From: Serendipita indica DSM 11827 | Lineage: Eukaryota; Basidiomycota; Agaricomycetes; Sebacinales; Serendipitaceae | NCBI GenBank assembly: GCA_910890315.1 | Contig: CAJVGD010000046.1 | Location: 1,273,873-1,337,872 of the forward strand | DNA length: 64,000 bases | Direction: 5' to 3' | Shown: in pieces, positions 1-11,887 of the stretch | Position numbering within the stretch: the stretch's first letter is position 1 | How the letters are laid out: the number at the start of each line of letters is the position of its first letter | Made by a program: the position numbers and the translations under genes | Notes under the pieces: model-generated | Databases searched by the model: none | What the model was told of the DNA's origin: nothing | Seen by the model: the letters and a program-made list of their open reading frames with translations, nothing else

Positions 1-393
1 GCTTTATCAACAACGCAGTCATCCACAGTGCCGGTACTGGAAGACGAGTGTGCACGTCTGGAGCGTGTCCTCGGTCTCTGCAATAATACACCGTTTGGCA
101 ACCCTTCTGGATCACGCAGGAACACGAGAAGACACACGGATGCTCCCCTCCCGCAACTCTATCAAACCCCCGGTGTTAATCCATTCTCACTCCCGCTCCC
201 AAAGCCCGATTCCCACTCGTTGGCGACGACCGAGAGCGTAACCGACCTCGCTGATCCCCGTCCGGTATGCAAATTTTTCTCATTCGGTTTATAGACACTT
301 GTTGACCCTGTCCTTTGCTTTACTTTTATTATCGGCAACCTCGTCCCTGTATTCATCGGTTCAACCTTGATTGGCCTCCGTGCGGAATCCCCT

Positions 394-3300
394 ATGGCGT
401 CTGTTTCATTTCCGTATCCCTTGACCACGGAAAATGGGCTCTCGACCATGTGCGACGCGTGTGTTTGGACGGGCCTCGCCTCGACGCAACCCTTTGCAAC
501 CGCAACTCGACCGTGTTTTTCCCTACGCGAAACGCTATTTGGACGAAACCAATATACGTCCGTCGAAACACGGAAATTGACATGTATACAGTCACTAGCT
601 TCGACAAGCACACTCGGCACCAGTGCCGTTGTTGCCGCTCCCGCCGTGGCAATCTCGACCTCTGGACCAAGTGCCAGCTCGACCTCGCCTCGTATCGGAG
701 CTAGCGAGATGGATGCCTTTGCAAGCGCATGTGCATTTGGAGCGGAGGACATGGCTGCCGCTCCCGTCGAAACCCCTGAAGAGGGCGAGATCCAAGCGGT
801 TATCGAGACAACGATCACAAATCTCAGTGCCCCAAGTTCTTTATCGCGACCTACATCTGCAACCAAACCCTCACGACCGGCGACGGCCGACAGACGGAGA
901 TTGAGCATGGTTCCGTGTGGGCTGCCCAAGATCTGGGCCTGTCGAACGCTGCATCCATCCAAACTCTGTTCGTCCGTTTCAGCAGACGAGACTGCAGCGC
1001 CTGTACGACGGACGGTCCTCGTTCCAAACCAACTTGTACTCCCATCCTCGATCGCATCTTGTGGTTCTCTCCATCCTTCGGACACTCGACATCTCCTCCC
1101 GAGGCAATTTCGCATGTCCTTCCCACCCCCTCCGCCACCGTGTCCTGCGGCTACCGCGGCTCCCGAGGAGTGTGCGCCCTGTACTGATGGGATCAATACA
1201 GGGTTGACCACCGCTGGACTCTCGACAGCTACTTTTGCGAGTACCCACTCACCCGCGGACGAGACTGCAGTCTCACCCGGTGGCGGTGAGGTTACCACCT
1301 GTACTCAAATGGAGGTTATCGTTGGTGATGGCACGTCTGATCGCGTGATGCCACAGGCTTTGCCGCCACCACCAACACAGCTCGACAAATCGCCTGTTCG
1401 TATTACACTCACCCCTCCTGGCCCTCAATCGACGTCGTCTGCACAGCCCTCTTCCACCCCGTCGACACCTCCACCTCGCCAACGATATCGTCTTGCGCCA
1501 CTCTATCTCCACAAAGTCCTTCGTCGCTCGCTCGGTGCTACTGCATGGTCACGCGCCGAGACGGTACGCCTTGCGCGTGCCGTCGAACAGGCCTGTGGAG
1601 TTGCGCTCGTTTCGCAGGCTTCGACCGTATCTTCGTCCAGTTCAACGATTGGTCGACATACACAGTGGGATGATATCGTGCGCGCTGGCTACCATCTCCC
1701 ACCTGTGGACACGACGAGCGACTTGAGGAGCAGTCTTGTGTGGAGTGGGTATGATGATGTGTATATCCCTGGTGAGGGCGAGCAAACGAGCAGCGGCGCT
1801 GCGTTTTCAGGCCAACTCTGCTGGGGGTGCTAATGTCTGGATCCAAAACGTTTTCGATTCGGCCGAATGTGCATGGGACATTGATTTGGAGGATGAAGAA
1901 GACGATGCGGACATGGAGATGGATTTCGACAATGAAAACTTTGAGGCAGAGTCGACCTTTGTGCGCGAGAGTGCACCCGAGCCGGAAGAACGGAGACCAG
2001 TCGTCCTCGAACCCACGTCGCCACACACGCCCGTCGAAAACAATCACGAGCCACCGACGCGCGTGCCTGCGTCGAATGTTGGGCTCAGGTTGGCGGTCAC
2101 AAAGCCCGAGTTGGAAGACACACGTTCGCCTTCGCCGGATGGATATGGTGGATACGCTGCTGTGGGCAAGTTTACGTGGGATTCGGAATGGCCTGCGAAT
2201 CCGACAATTGCACGTCCGCCGACGGGGATTGCACGGCAATGGTCTGTCGACGACAAGATGTCAACTTGGCGCATGGACGAAGACGGCCCGCCCGCGACGC
2301 CGTATCATCCTGTTCTCTCGCCTTCGACGTGTTCTTCTTCGTCGTCTGCGAGCACCTCTTCTGGGTTGCTCGCGCCGTTTTCGCAGGATGAAGAGGAAAC
2401 ATTTTCCGATATTCACCACTTCAAGAGGACGACAGCTATTCGCCGCTACCAGAGGAAGAAGAGGAAGTGTTCCGATACTCGGCGTCTCATCCAGACGAAA
2501 TGGAGGTCGACTTGGATGTACCGCAAGAGCCTCACGCGCCTGATCACTACATTTACGAGGAGCGGACGTTGCTTGGTGCCTCGCCGAGTACAGACTCGAT
2601 CCCTATCTCGCTTTCACCTCGTTCCCTCCGCCACCGCTCATTGGCACCAAGATTTCGTCCTGCGGCGAAAGCGAGGATGAGAGTGATTCAGCAGTAGCTC
2701 AAGAGCGTGGAGACGAGTTTTACGACGTCCCATCGCCCACTGCCGGCGTGTTTGTCATCCCGCCTTCACCGTTGACAAAGACGACGTTTGGCCAGCCTTC
2801 TCCCTTGACGACGAGCTTTGCCTATTCGAGTCCGACAGTTGGTGGGGCTAGTACCCCCACGTCTGCTTCACGCTTTGCGCAACAGCAACAGCAGCCAGCA
2901 TTAGTCGACGACGACCCGCCTCGACGGTCGTTGGAGCGCATCCGATCCTCTCGACGGTCCATGGAGAGGATTGGGCCTGCCAAGCGGTCGATGGAGTGGA
3001 TCAAGCCCGCGGGAAGAAGCGAATACTCTCATGAGCCGTCTAGTCCAACGTTGGTTGCGCCCCGTCCTCGTCGTGCCTCGCGAGCGTTGGAGAATGTGTT
3101 TAGTCGACAGTCTCCGGTCTTCAAGACGTCTGCACTCCCCAATTCGCCAACGTCGACGCTCCCTTCTTCTCTCCTTGTCTCCCCACCCTCCTCGGCTTTG
3201 CTTCTCCCAACCTCGCCACCGTCTTCGAACTCGCATCTTCCGACGTCACCACCTCTCTCGGCATCAAGTCCTCCGCTGTCGCCACCGATGACCAAAGCAG

Positions 3301-4092
3301 GTGTGGCTGCGTGGACGTTTGGGTCCCTGAAGAGCGCGCTCTCAAACTCGGTCACTCATCTTGTCGAACTCGCACGTAGTCGGAGTCCGTCGCCGTTGCC
3401 TTGGCTCATTCGAGGATCTGGGATCGCCGCGTCCTCTGCCACTTCCAGTGCGACGACGTCGACACCCTTGACGCTCTCCGGTGCTGCGGCGGCGCTTGCC
3501 CAGGCTACCACCCCAGTTGCTCGCCCTGTCGAGGAGGGTCAGGAATCTTCCACGCACACCCGCGACCCGTCTTCAGAAGAGCTCGAAGCCGAGCGGTCGA
3601 GTTGCGTCACACCCACACCGACGTCATCACGCCCTCGACGTGCCTCTTCGACGACGATTACCAAAGTCGATGCTGTCGCGGCTGTTATACCTGTTCCTCA
3701 GGTCCAGTTGGAAACGACGGCTGGCGAGGTTGTGGTTGGGACCAGTCCCCCGCCCAAGCGCACGCTCTCGACGAGTTCGTTGTCGAGTCTGGAGAGCGAG
3801 CCAGAGTCGGAGAGTGGTAGTAGTGGTGGTGTCTTTTCTCGTAGTCCGTCTCCGGAACCGGATTCGGTATGTCCTTCTCATTTGTTTTTGGAGGTTTTGG
3901 CTGATCAAGGGATTATAGCGCGCTTGGGATGCTTCTTCCCTCACCCCTCGATCACGACCCATCTCGGCAGACGCAAAGGGAGCTGCGTCGAATAGTGGTA
4001 GACTGTCGCCGATGATGATCCCTGGTAGTTGGGACCCTAATGAGCTCCTTTGGGACGATGAGGATGTGGCCAACGATCAACTCCGCATTTAA
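394..4092 (+). CDS. Large Ser/Pro-rich hypothetical protein, frame-broken
   Basis: I do not recognise the family. Coding character is clear but moves between frames: one frame runs from the first ATG at 394 to about 1810, a second to about 2395 (an acidic stretch near 1880-1960, then PxTP/SP-rich), a third to about 2600, and the fourth to 3866. A 52-nt GT..AG phase-0 intron at 3867-3918 joins the last exon, which ends in an acidic tail (ELLWDDEDVANDQLRI) at the stop codon 4090-4092. The protein is low-complexity, rich in Ser, Pro and Thr, with repeated SPP/SPL triplets around 3130-3290 and two similar acidic FRYS motifs near 2400-2490. No usable GT..AG intron explains the three earlier frame changes, so either small indels (sequence error or real mutation) or missed splicing is involved. 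The start is uncertain because the 5' part is weak. The 378-codon antisense frame at 162-1298 looks like a shadow. Confidence 0.5.
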
Positions 4093-5065
4093 TTCCAACT
4101 TTCTCTCTCCAACACCCTAGTACCCCCCCCCCCATCTCTTTTCGATACCTCGTTGTCTAAATCGGACGGGTCTACCCTCGTCCTCATCGAATGGCTCCAT
4201 CGTCTCATTAGAAGGTTACCCCTACCACCAGCAATGCATTACACTCTCGGCTCTCTCTCTCTCAACCTTACTTGTGTTCAACCGTTTTCTTTTCTTGGAG
4301 GACCAGGGCCTCGGCACGGGCGGGAGCATCCGCCCACGGCATTGGATCCAAATCAAACCCCCAACACTATTTTCAACGCATCGCCTATAAAGATATGCGG
4401 TGCTAATGACCTCGTTACAAATCGCCTCGCCCGGATACCGGGCTCTGTTTTCCGTATCAACTTGCAGTTTCGGCACCCAAAAACCAAGAACCAGAATCCA
4501 AAAATTTCACTTGAAATTCTACAAGGCCTCCAGCTATAGCCACTCATACCATAGACGCGTCTCGTGCGACGATCACGACGACTCCAACCAATTCATCTTT
4601 ACGCGATCCCATCGACATTGTCGACTGGCGCATTTTCCACACTCATTGCCAACCTTTTCCCCCACTATTCATCGTGTTCTTTTACTGTGACTCCCACCAC
4701 TTTCCTCGGCGAGCGCATGTGGTAATGCGGCTGAACGCTACGGCCCCCCATCCGTCGTCTTGTGAACACTTTGTTGTTTTATATCATACACGGACGTAAT
4801 TATCCCTATTCCTCCCTAGGCAACGCCGTTTTCGTCACTCCTTGCACACCTTTTTTCTTCTCAAACTTTTCTTCGCCGCTTGTCTTACGCTAGTCTGCGC
4901 GCTTGCCAATTTGGTTTCCGGTTGTTCTTGGTCTCACTCTCGCTCCGTTATCCAATGTAACACTAGTAATGCGAAGACCAATTGCCTCTCACTACTGTGC
5001 GATCTAAGAATCTGGCTCCATGCTTTACAGCTCGAAACTACTGACATAGAGAAGTAAGGGGAGAG
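4093..5065. other. Intergenic region with C-tract
   Basis: This stretch lies between the stop of the Ser/Pro-rich gene and the end of the convergent F-box gene. It holds an 11-C homopolymer at 4123-4133 and pyrimidine-rich sequence, with a few short unsupported reading frames (longest 4153-4539). I see no gene in it; it is probably the two 3' untranslated regions plus spacer. Confidence 0.5.
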
Positions 5066-7297
5066 TTACATGTCAAAGTTGTAGAGTGGAGGTAGCGTAC
5101 TGTAGCGCGTCAAAGTGATCATCTCGGACGCGGCGGGACACTCAATCTGGCGGAGTTCTGCCAGATGCTCCCGTACGCTAATTAGATAGTCCATTCTTCT
5201 AGCACGTCGTTTGAGCAATTCTGAGACTGTTTCTGGGTATGGGGGAGGAGTGCCACCCCATGACTCTGCGCCTGGTATAACGTCTTGGTTGCATGCTATA
5301 AGACGATAATGGCAACTGGCGCATCCAGGACTGGTAATCAAGTCAGTAGGGCGGATGCTCGTTGGGTAGACTTACATCTGGTCGTCGAAAAGGATCTCAT
5401 GATTATAGTGAACCGAGAGTTCATAATTTGTCGTGCGGTTGAAAAGACGTCCACCGACGAGGTTGATGAGATCGTATTGAAGGAATGGCGAGATGCGTCC
5501 GTGAATCTCGAGGGTATCCAGGGGAGAGACGCCGTCCTTTTGTGCGAGTATGCGCTTCTCCAGTACGATAAAGAGCATGTCCCATTCTACTTCGTCTCCG
5601 CGGAGTGAAAGGCGTTGGAGGCAAGGGAGATCTGTTGGGTGTCTGGCGAGGGAGTATAGTACAGCCGAGATGATGCTGAAGCCCTCTATGACCAACTCCT
5701 CCAGTTCTAAAAATTCTAGTCGTATATTTATCTTTTCTGCTCCTTCCCTTCGCAGCTTTAGACTGCGTAATCTTGGCCATTTAGCCGACGAGAGGGTGCA
5801 GCGCCATCGCCAGTAGTGTACAAGGTGAGCATCAAGAATTTCCACAGTATCACAATGCAGATTTGAGATTATAGTGAAGTCAGTACGTAGTTGGAGAGAT
5901 TGGAGTCGTTCAATCTGCACAGAGCTTGCAAGGCCTGAAGAAAGGCAGTACAGACTTGCAATTTTAAGATGTTTTAACACCTTTATGTGTGGAATAATGA
6001 TTTCGGCGATCAAAAAGATACGTTGTCCCTCGATCCTAAGCTCCCATAGGAACGGAGTGCTGTTGAGTAGCGCACATGTGAAGAAGGAGATGGAGAATCC
6101 CAGAAGTGTTGGAGTTTCTTCTTCATATGTTATGTGAAGTGATCTCAGGGTAGGAACAGATCTATCCGCTGGAAATTGCATAGCATGGGAAGGATATACC
6201 TCGCCGCCGAGTATGATTTTTAGACCCAGGAATTGTAACGAGCGACAATCTGTAATGATATCAAGAAGAAAGTTAACCCAAGTCAACTTGATAGTTACTT
6301 CCAATTGTCGAAGAGCTGTACATCGCGAGCTGAGGTTTGTTGTTACTGTCAAGGGCGCTGCGGGTAGTTGTAAAATATCCCAAGATAATGGCCCATCACC
6401 GATAGAGTATTGTCCACTGCTATCATCCTCAATACTCCAAGCACCCCCCAGAATCGTTACATCCTTTAGGCTATCTATAGAACCCAATGTCCTGAGATTT
6501 TTTGTGCGGGAGTTGACGGACGAAATTGACACTGTAAGTGCCCGTAATTTATCCTCGATGCTAATCAATCGGGAGAATGAAAGCTTCCCGAGGGAAAGGC
6601 GGTTCGTGAGTGGGGATTTACGCCGCATAAACCTGTCTATGACAGTCCGTTTGGAGGTATCTCCAATAAGAGACTCCTCCATTTCGAGCCTCTCGAGGTT
6701 CGGAAGAGACAATAACTGAAGATGTGTGTCCTCCAGAGATGTGGAACAGCTGCGGGATTGTAAAAGAATACTTTTGACTCGGGAGTAATGAGGGGCGAGT
6801 ATTAGAGCCATCTGGTCGATCACAGTGCACCCCAAGTCGTATATAATCGTGAGAGGGTGGTCTCTCGACAGCTGGACGTAAACTGCAGCGTTTGCTAGCG
6901 CGTCCTCCGCCTCGTCGCTCGCCACGACAATGCTCCAAAGTGACGGTGTACCAATGATGATCCTTTGCCAGCGTTTACAGACGAAGGAAAGCGGACTAAT
7001 GCTTGTATGTGTCCATCTGCCGCCTTTGCGGGATACTTGTGTGAAAGATTCAAAAATTGGTACCAGGATCTCGTCGGGGAGAACCGTGATAGTTCCAGTC
7101 GATGCCTGGTAGCTTCTTTCAATCTCAGCCACCACGTTGTTGTAATCTTCGAGCGCCTTGGTGTTTAAGCCTGTCATACTCCCAGTAAAGTCGACTTTGG
7201 CGCCCAAATGTGTCAGCAGGCCCATCCATCTGCGACCAATAGTGGCCATAGATGACGAAATAGCTGGCTCCGCGGAGGAAAGGGGATTCAGCGCCAT
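5066..7297 (-). CDS. F-box protein with LRR-like C-terminal region
   Basis: The likely role is a substrate-recruiting subunit of an SCF ubiquitin ligase. An F-box-like stretch lies early in the protein (LPDEILVPIFESF, then the SPLSFVCKRWQRI part and the TPSLWSIV end), followed by several hundred residues with scattered LRSLxL and LEELxIEGF units, the usual degenerate LRR tail of basidiomycete F-box proteins. A 45-nt intron at 5331-5375 (GTAAGT..CCAG) removes an apparent stop and adds an 88-residue C-terminal exon; the joined length from the ATG at 7297 is 729 codons, exactly in frame. The open frame extends upstream to 7429 but only from a TTG codon, so I chose the ATG at 7297. Many basidiomycetes carry large F-box families, so the substrate cannot be guessed. 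Confidence 0.8.
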
Positions 7298-8490
7298 AAA
7301 GAATTCGCTGTTTGAGGCGACAGTGATGGTCAGGTCCACGTCTCTGCGTTCCAGCGCTCCACGGCGTATTGAAGAAGAAGATCGAGCTATAAAGATTATA
7401 GTCGAGTATATGCACAGAATGGCCGACAAATTTTATAAGATGGGTGACGGAGGAACTAATCAGGAGACCAAGCTGGGCATTTACATTTTAGACCAAGTAA
7501 GATGAATCAATTTCTGCGATTGTTAAAGGCATAGTCTATAGCACAAAGAATACACGGTATCGTCGAGCCCACACAGGTGGTTCTACCCACTTGGCCTCTA
7601 CTTCGACATGATAGACAATGGCAACTGGTGGTTGAGCCTAGAGGACAAAACTATTCAAGAGTTTGGATAACGAGTGCTTATAAGATGGTGAATTCGGCAA
7701 CGAATCAAGGCGCGTTGAATCGGTGACCAACATCACCGCCCAAGCTCAGGGTTGGCAACACCTGAAAATCGTCATGACACGGGCTTCGGGTAATTCTCCG
7801 GTTGATCTTCATGATTTCAGTCCCACTGACCCACGTACAGCAGACGAGAGACAATCGGCGACGTGGACCGCCCCGACATGTCTCCTGGCGACGAGGCTAA
7901 CGCCTGCCGACATGACAAACACGTTCCTCAATGGGGTTACTAAAGGACCACGCCATTCCGGATTCCGACGCCCATCTGCGTTCCCTTGTTCTCCTGGGCT
8001 TGCTTTGTATTCCACATTTGAACACCATTCAACCCCTCTCGCCGCTCGGCTTTGCAAACGCGGTTTTGTTGGGCAGTGCGTGTCTGGGAGCCTACAATGC
8101 ACTTACTCGGTTAGGTCTGTGGGCTCAACCTGTTGCGCGCCATGAGTTATAAACTGGCACGGCGCCGCTGCCTTGCGCTTTCCTCAGCGCGCCTCACTTT
8201 TCTTTCCTTCTCTTCCTGTCTGCCTTTTACATTCTATACTTCTCTCTGATTTCATTTATCTACGCCGACGCTCACCCTCTCCTATTTCTCTCGCCATTTT
8301 CACGCCCAACTCACGTTCTTGACGAACTCCACACCCACTTTCTTTACCATTTCTTTCTTTCGACGACAACTCGACGACAAAGCCACTAGTTGGTTCAACT
8401 TCCTTCACTTTCAATCGCATTCATTCCTCCATAACTTTCGTTGATACATTTACGACTCTCTTTACGAACCTCAAAGCCCACTACTCAACC
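7298..8490. other. Divergent intergenic / promoter region
   Basis: This spacer separates the divergent F-box gene and the next plus-strand gene. The last 330 bases (8161-8490) are strongly CT-rich with many CTTTC and CTCC runs, typical of fungal promoter and 5' untranslated DNA directly upstream of an ATG. A 73-codon frame at 7931-8152 has a hydrophobic stretch, but nothing else supports it as a gene. Confidence 0.5.
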
Positions 8491-9663
8491 ATGTCTTCTC
8501 AACCACGAACACGTTCCGTTTCCAATATTCAAGGTCCATATCTTGCGCAGCCTCAGCCGCAATACCCTCGACAGCGTGCCATTTCGCTCACCGGTTCCCC
8601 TCACTCAATCCGAACAAATATGGCCGTTGTTGATGGGCCAGTGGCTCCAGCGGGTAACTACTACGGCGTCTTTCTTCAACAACCACCCGTGGGCTTCCCA
8701 GTCTCAGCTGCAAGCAGCGTCGCAGGCTCCGCAGGATCTAGCCCAGGTAGCCCAGCGATTAAATCTTCTTCATCCGTGTATGTTGTTCCGGGCTCAAATC
8801 CTGGACATCCGATCATGGTCGTCAACACTACCTCTTCCCAGCCAATACAAGCAGCAAAGGCGCCTACTCCCCAGCATGCATTCCCGACGGCTTCTCAGCA
8901 GCAAGCTCCTGTTCTTCAATCCGCGATGAAGCGGGAGAGGAGAAAGACCATGACTCCTTCGACAACCTCGAGTGAGCACATTCCTGCTGCCGCCTTGCGC
9001 TCGCTTTGCAAGTTCTCGATTGGTGCTATTGCCGAGTGTCTGAAGAAGCCAGGAAATGAGCCCATGGGTTCGCGACTTCGACGCACGGACGAGATTCTTG
9101 GCCACATGTACTCTGTCCTATTCGCCATGTCATCCGACGAGGACGCGATCCCGTTTGCCGACTCTGTCGAGATTACGGGTCTCCTTCAAAGATTACAGTC
9201 GCTCCTCTACCGCTGCCTGTCGCCACGTCCGTACAACAAGGACCGTTTGGCTGAGCTCGAGGAAATCTTTCGCAGTCTGGTTCTCTACCGCGATCGTCTC
9301 AATGTGCGTATCATCTCCTCCCAAGAAATAGCAGTTATTGACTTGTGTTAGGCCTCGTTCAAGATCCAGGAGATCGAAGCCACAATCTCCAAGCTCACTT
9401 TCCAGCACAACGTCTCGCAGACCTCGAGTACACACATTGTGAACTCTCTTAATACAAGCACCAAAGAGAAGAAGAAATCAATCAATGCTGCTTCTGTCCA
9501 GGCGCTCCGTGCGGATATTGACCAGAAGCGTGCCGAGCTCGAAGTCATGCATAACGAGCGCGTCGCACTGCGCGCAGAGATTGAAAAGTACAAGCAGAAG
9601 CTTGCTGTGGCCAAGCAAGCGCGCGATAACATCCTTGGCATCAAGTCAGTTCGCTTCCAGTAG
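8491..9663 (+). CDS. Hypothetical protein with C-terminal coiled coil
   Basis: Two exons joined across a 48-nt intron (9304-9351, GTGCGT..TTAG) give 374 residues. Residues 1 to about 150 are Ser/Gln/Pro-rich and probably disordered. Residues about 165-260 form a compact helical region beginning HIPAAALRSLCKFSIGAIAE. The last hundred residues are charged with heptad-like spacing (DIDQKRAELEVMHNERVALR, then EIEKYKQKLAVAKQAR) and should form a coiled coil. The start is the ATG in a good context (ACCATGT) right after a CT-rich leader. I do not recognise the family; a scaffold or assembly role is possible from the coiled coil, but that is inference only. Confidence 0.8.
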
Positions 9664-9951
9664 CGACGGTGCTTCATCTTTACGACCTCTACGTGGTTTT
9701 TTTCTTCCGTGATTTGACTCTTTACTTTATGGGTGTGTTCAATATTCGTAAATGACCTTGTACGACCATGGCGAGAAGAAATATTTCCTTTGATTCGCAC
9801 CATATCTGCATATGGACTCGGACTCTAGTCTTTCTTTACTCCTTTGTAATTATCCTTCTTTGTATCTCTAGATCATCTTTCTTTTTCCGACAAAGACGTC
9901 AGGGTAAAAGTGTCCATGCACATTTTCAATGTCTAAACTACAATAGAGAGG

Positions 9952-11361
9952 CTACAATCGCAACCCAGGCCACGATGCACGAGAAGGTCGGATGATGCGG
10001 GTCATTTGACTCACCGCGAGTGGTAGTCCTCCCATGAATTCTAACAATGGGCACGAATACGCGAGGCGCTCCAATCGCTCGATGCCTGGTCGTAACCTCA
10101 TGGCTTCCAGAGGCTGATCATAGTATGCTGAGAAGCCCCATTCGGTGCGCTTGCAGACGGTCATCGGCCACTCGTACTCCGCGAACAGTAGTCTCTTCAC
10201 TCCCCCGAGATTTCGCAGCGTGTTAACGGACTGAATACACCGATCCTCAAACGCTGCCGTAAGCGTCGAAAGTTGAGGGAGGATGAGGAAGCGCAGCGAC
10301 ATGAGGAGCGGCGTGCGCACGTCGAGTGTTGTAAGCTTTGGGAGCGTTACGCGTCGCATTTGTGGATCGTTGGTGCACTTGAATAGGGAGAGATGAGTGA
10401 GATTTTCAAACTGCGAGAGGTCCACGCCGTCGCCGCATAAATCGACGTCTCTAAGAACAAGTGAGGTGAGTTGAGTGGGCTGTACACCCGGTGGCACAAG
10501 CCCATTGACGCTTTCCAGTGCCGTTAGAGAGGGCAAATCGAGTACCGGGAGCCTCGAGCTTGAAGGTCCCTTGAGCGAGAGTTGCTGAAGAGAAGGTAAG
10601 GACCAGGCGACGAAATCGAGTAGACGGCGTGGAGTGCTGGCATCGTACGACACTGTAAGTGCCCGCCAATGTTTCGAAGACTTTCCAATCGGGTCCCCGT
10701 TGAACAGTAGCTGAAGTACACCCTGGGAGAGATGTACATTCGCACGCGGGTCGACACTGAGATTCGCATTGGGTACAAGGTCGATAGCCACGTCCATTGG
10801 GAGGATGCCACTTCGCGAAAGATGGTGAAAGACGTAATTGTTCCGCATCTCGTACAGCCGCCGCGGTACACTACTCCAGTGAGTAAGGGACAGCCGTATC
10901 TTCGTCCACAGTTGCGGTGTGCTCATACAGATCGTCATCCATGCACTACACACCGACATGAGTCGCTCGACTGGACATCCATACGGGTCGTCGATGCTTT
11001 TCCAGAAAATCAACGCCAGCGTCTCCGCGGGAAGTCTGTTAATGTGTGCATGAGTTCTGACGTGCTTGGCTCGACCAGCAGCGTGGGTATAATGAGCATG
11101 ATACACGTCGGAGAACCGTTGGATCTGAACAGGCGGAGCGTACTGAGACTGTAGGTATCTGATCTGGCCAGAGGGAAGTGTTGAGGAATGATATGTAGTA
11201 TGCGAGAATGACGTATCCGCGACAGATATACTGCATAGATGATGGGCGGTGTAGTTCATGGGTAGATTGTTGGCGTTTACTGTACTGGAACCATACCCAG
11301 CATGCTTCTGAGAATATCCAGTTTGAGATGGATGACAGTACATTATCGACGCGGTGGTCAT
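9952..11361 (-). CDS. F-box protein
   Basis: The protein has about 469 residues. An F-box-like segment begins near residue 108 (INRLPAETLALIFW, then VERLMSVCSAWMTI and STPQLWTKIRL), followed by leucine-rich repeats of the LTSLVLRDVDL and LTHLSLF type. A role as an SCF adaptor is inferred from the family. The first codon of the open frame is GTG, so the second methionine (ATG at 11361) is taken as start; an upstream exon cannot be excluded. The 3' end could be spliced instead: GTGAGT follows the Leu-Pro-Leu-Ala near the end and an acceptor TTGTAG leads to a short exon ending at 9938. The roughly 100-residue N-terminal extension rich in Ser/Tyr/His is not typical of the family. Confidence 0.75.
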   Translation of the reverse strand: MTTASIMYCHPSQTGYSQKHAGYGSSTVNANNLPMNYTAHHLCSISVADTSFSHTTYHSSTLPSGQIRYLQSQYAPPVQIQRFSDVYHAHYTHAAGRAKHVRTHAHINRLPAETLALIFWKSIDDPYGCPVERLMSVCSAWMTICMSTPQLWTKIRLSLTHWSSVPRRLYEMRNNYVFHHLSRSGILPMDVAIDLVPNANLSVDPRANVHLSQGVLQLLFNGDPIGKSSKHWRALTVSYDASTPRRLLDFVAWSLPSLQQLSLKGPSSSRLPVLDLPSLTALESVNGLVPPGVQPTQLTSLVLRDVDLCGDGVDLSQFENLTHLSLFKCTNDPQMRRVTLPKLTTLDVRTPLLMSLRFLILPQLSTLTAAFEDRCIQSVNTLRNLGGVKRLLFAEYEWPMTVCKRTEWGFSAYYDQPLEAMRLRPGIERLERLAYSCPLLEFMGGLPLAVSQMTRIIRPSRASWPGLRL

Positions 11362-11887
11362 CACGGACCTTGACGGTTGAGCCCTTGTCCGGAGTCAGTC
11401 GAAGCACAGAACGCTTGCCAAATGGAGTAACTCACGTATGCGTGTAAGGAAAAATGAGGAGAATGAGACCTTGAGACCACGACCTCTTTCAGGATTTTAT
11501 GGCGACAGGCGCGCCGCTGCCAAATGGCGACGGTAACTCGAGTATCGTGGTACGTATCGTTGCAACCTATCGAATAGAGATTTAAGCGCGCTCATTGTGT
11601 TCACAATCGGGTATACACCGACTCTGTTGCCAGTTATGTCGCCGCATGGCCGTGGCGAGCAGCGGCGCAGTCATTCAGGCCAGTCCTCGATGCTCTCAGG
11701 AGTATTCTAGTAGATACACGTGCCCAGGAGGCGGAGTTCAGGGCCGCTGACAGACAATCGGGCCTTCCCAGGTTGCTGTCGGCAGTCAGCCCGATTTCAA
11801 TAACATATCTCGCGTTTACCAGCGGCGCACAACTTTTGTACAATTCTAACAGAGAAGACATAGAAGGAGCACTTTGCTTGGTCGGAC
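11362..11887. other. Intergenic region
   Basis: No gene seen between the 5' end of the F-box gene and the 3' end of the following minus-strand gene. A short frame at 11634-11981 runs on the minus strand and overlaps the neighbour's last exon; it has no supporting features. Confidence 0.4.

Noticed and set aside
162-1298. 378-codon minus-strand open frame
   Set aside because: It lies antisense to the Ser/Pro-rich gene, with no domain, and GC-rich codon composition produces long shadows; the plus-strand frame continues into clearly coding sequence.
8441-8929. 162-codon plus-strand frame
   Set aside because: It overlaps the 8491-9663 gene in another frame; only the latter joins in frame across its intron and shows a coiled coil.
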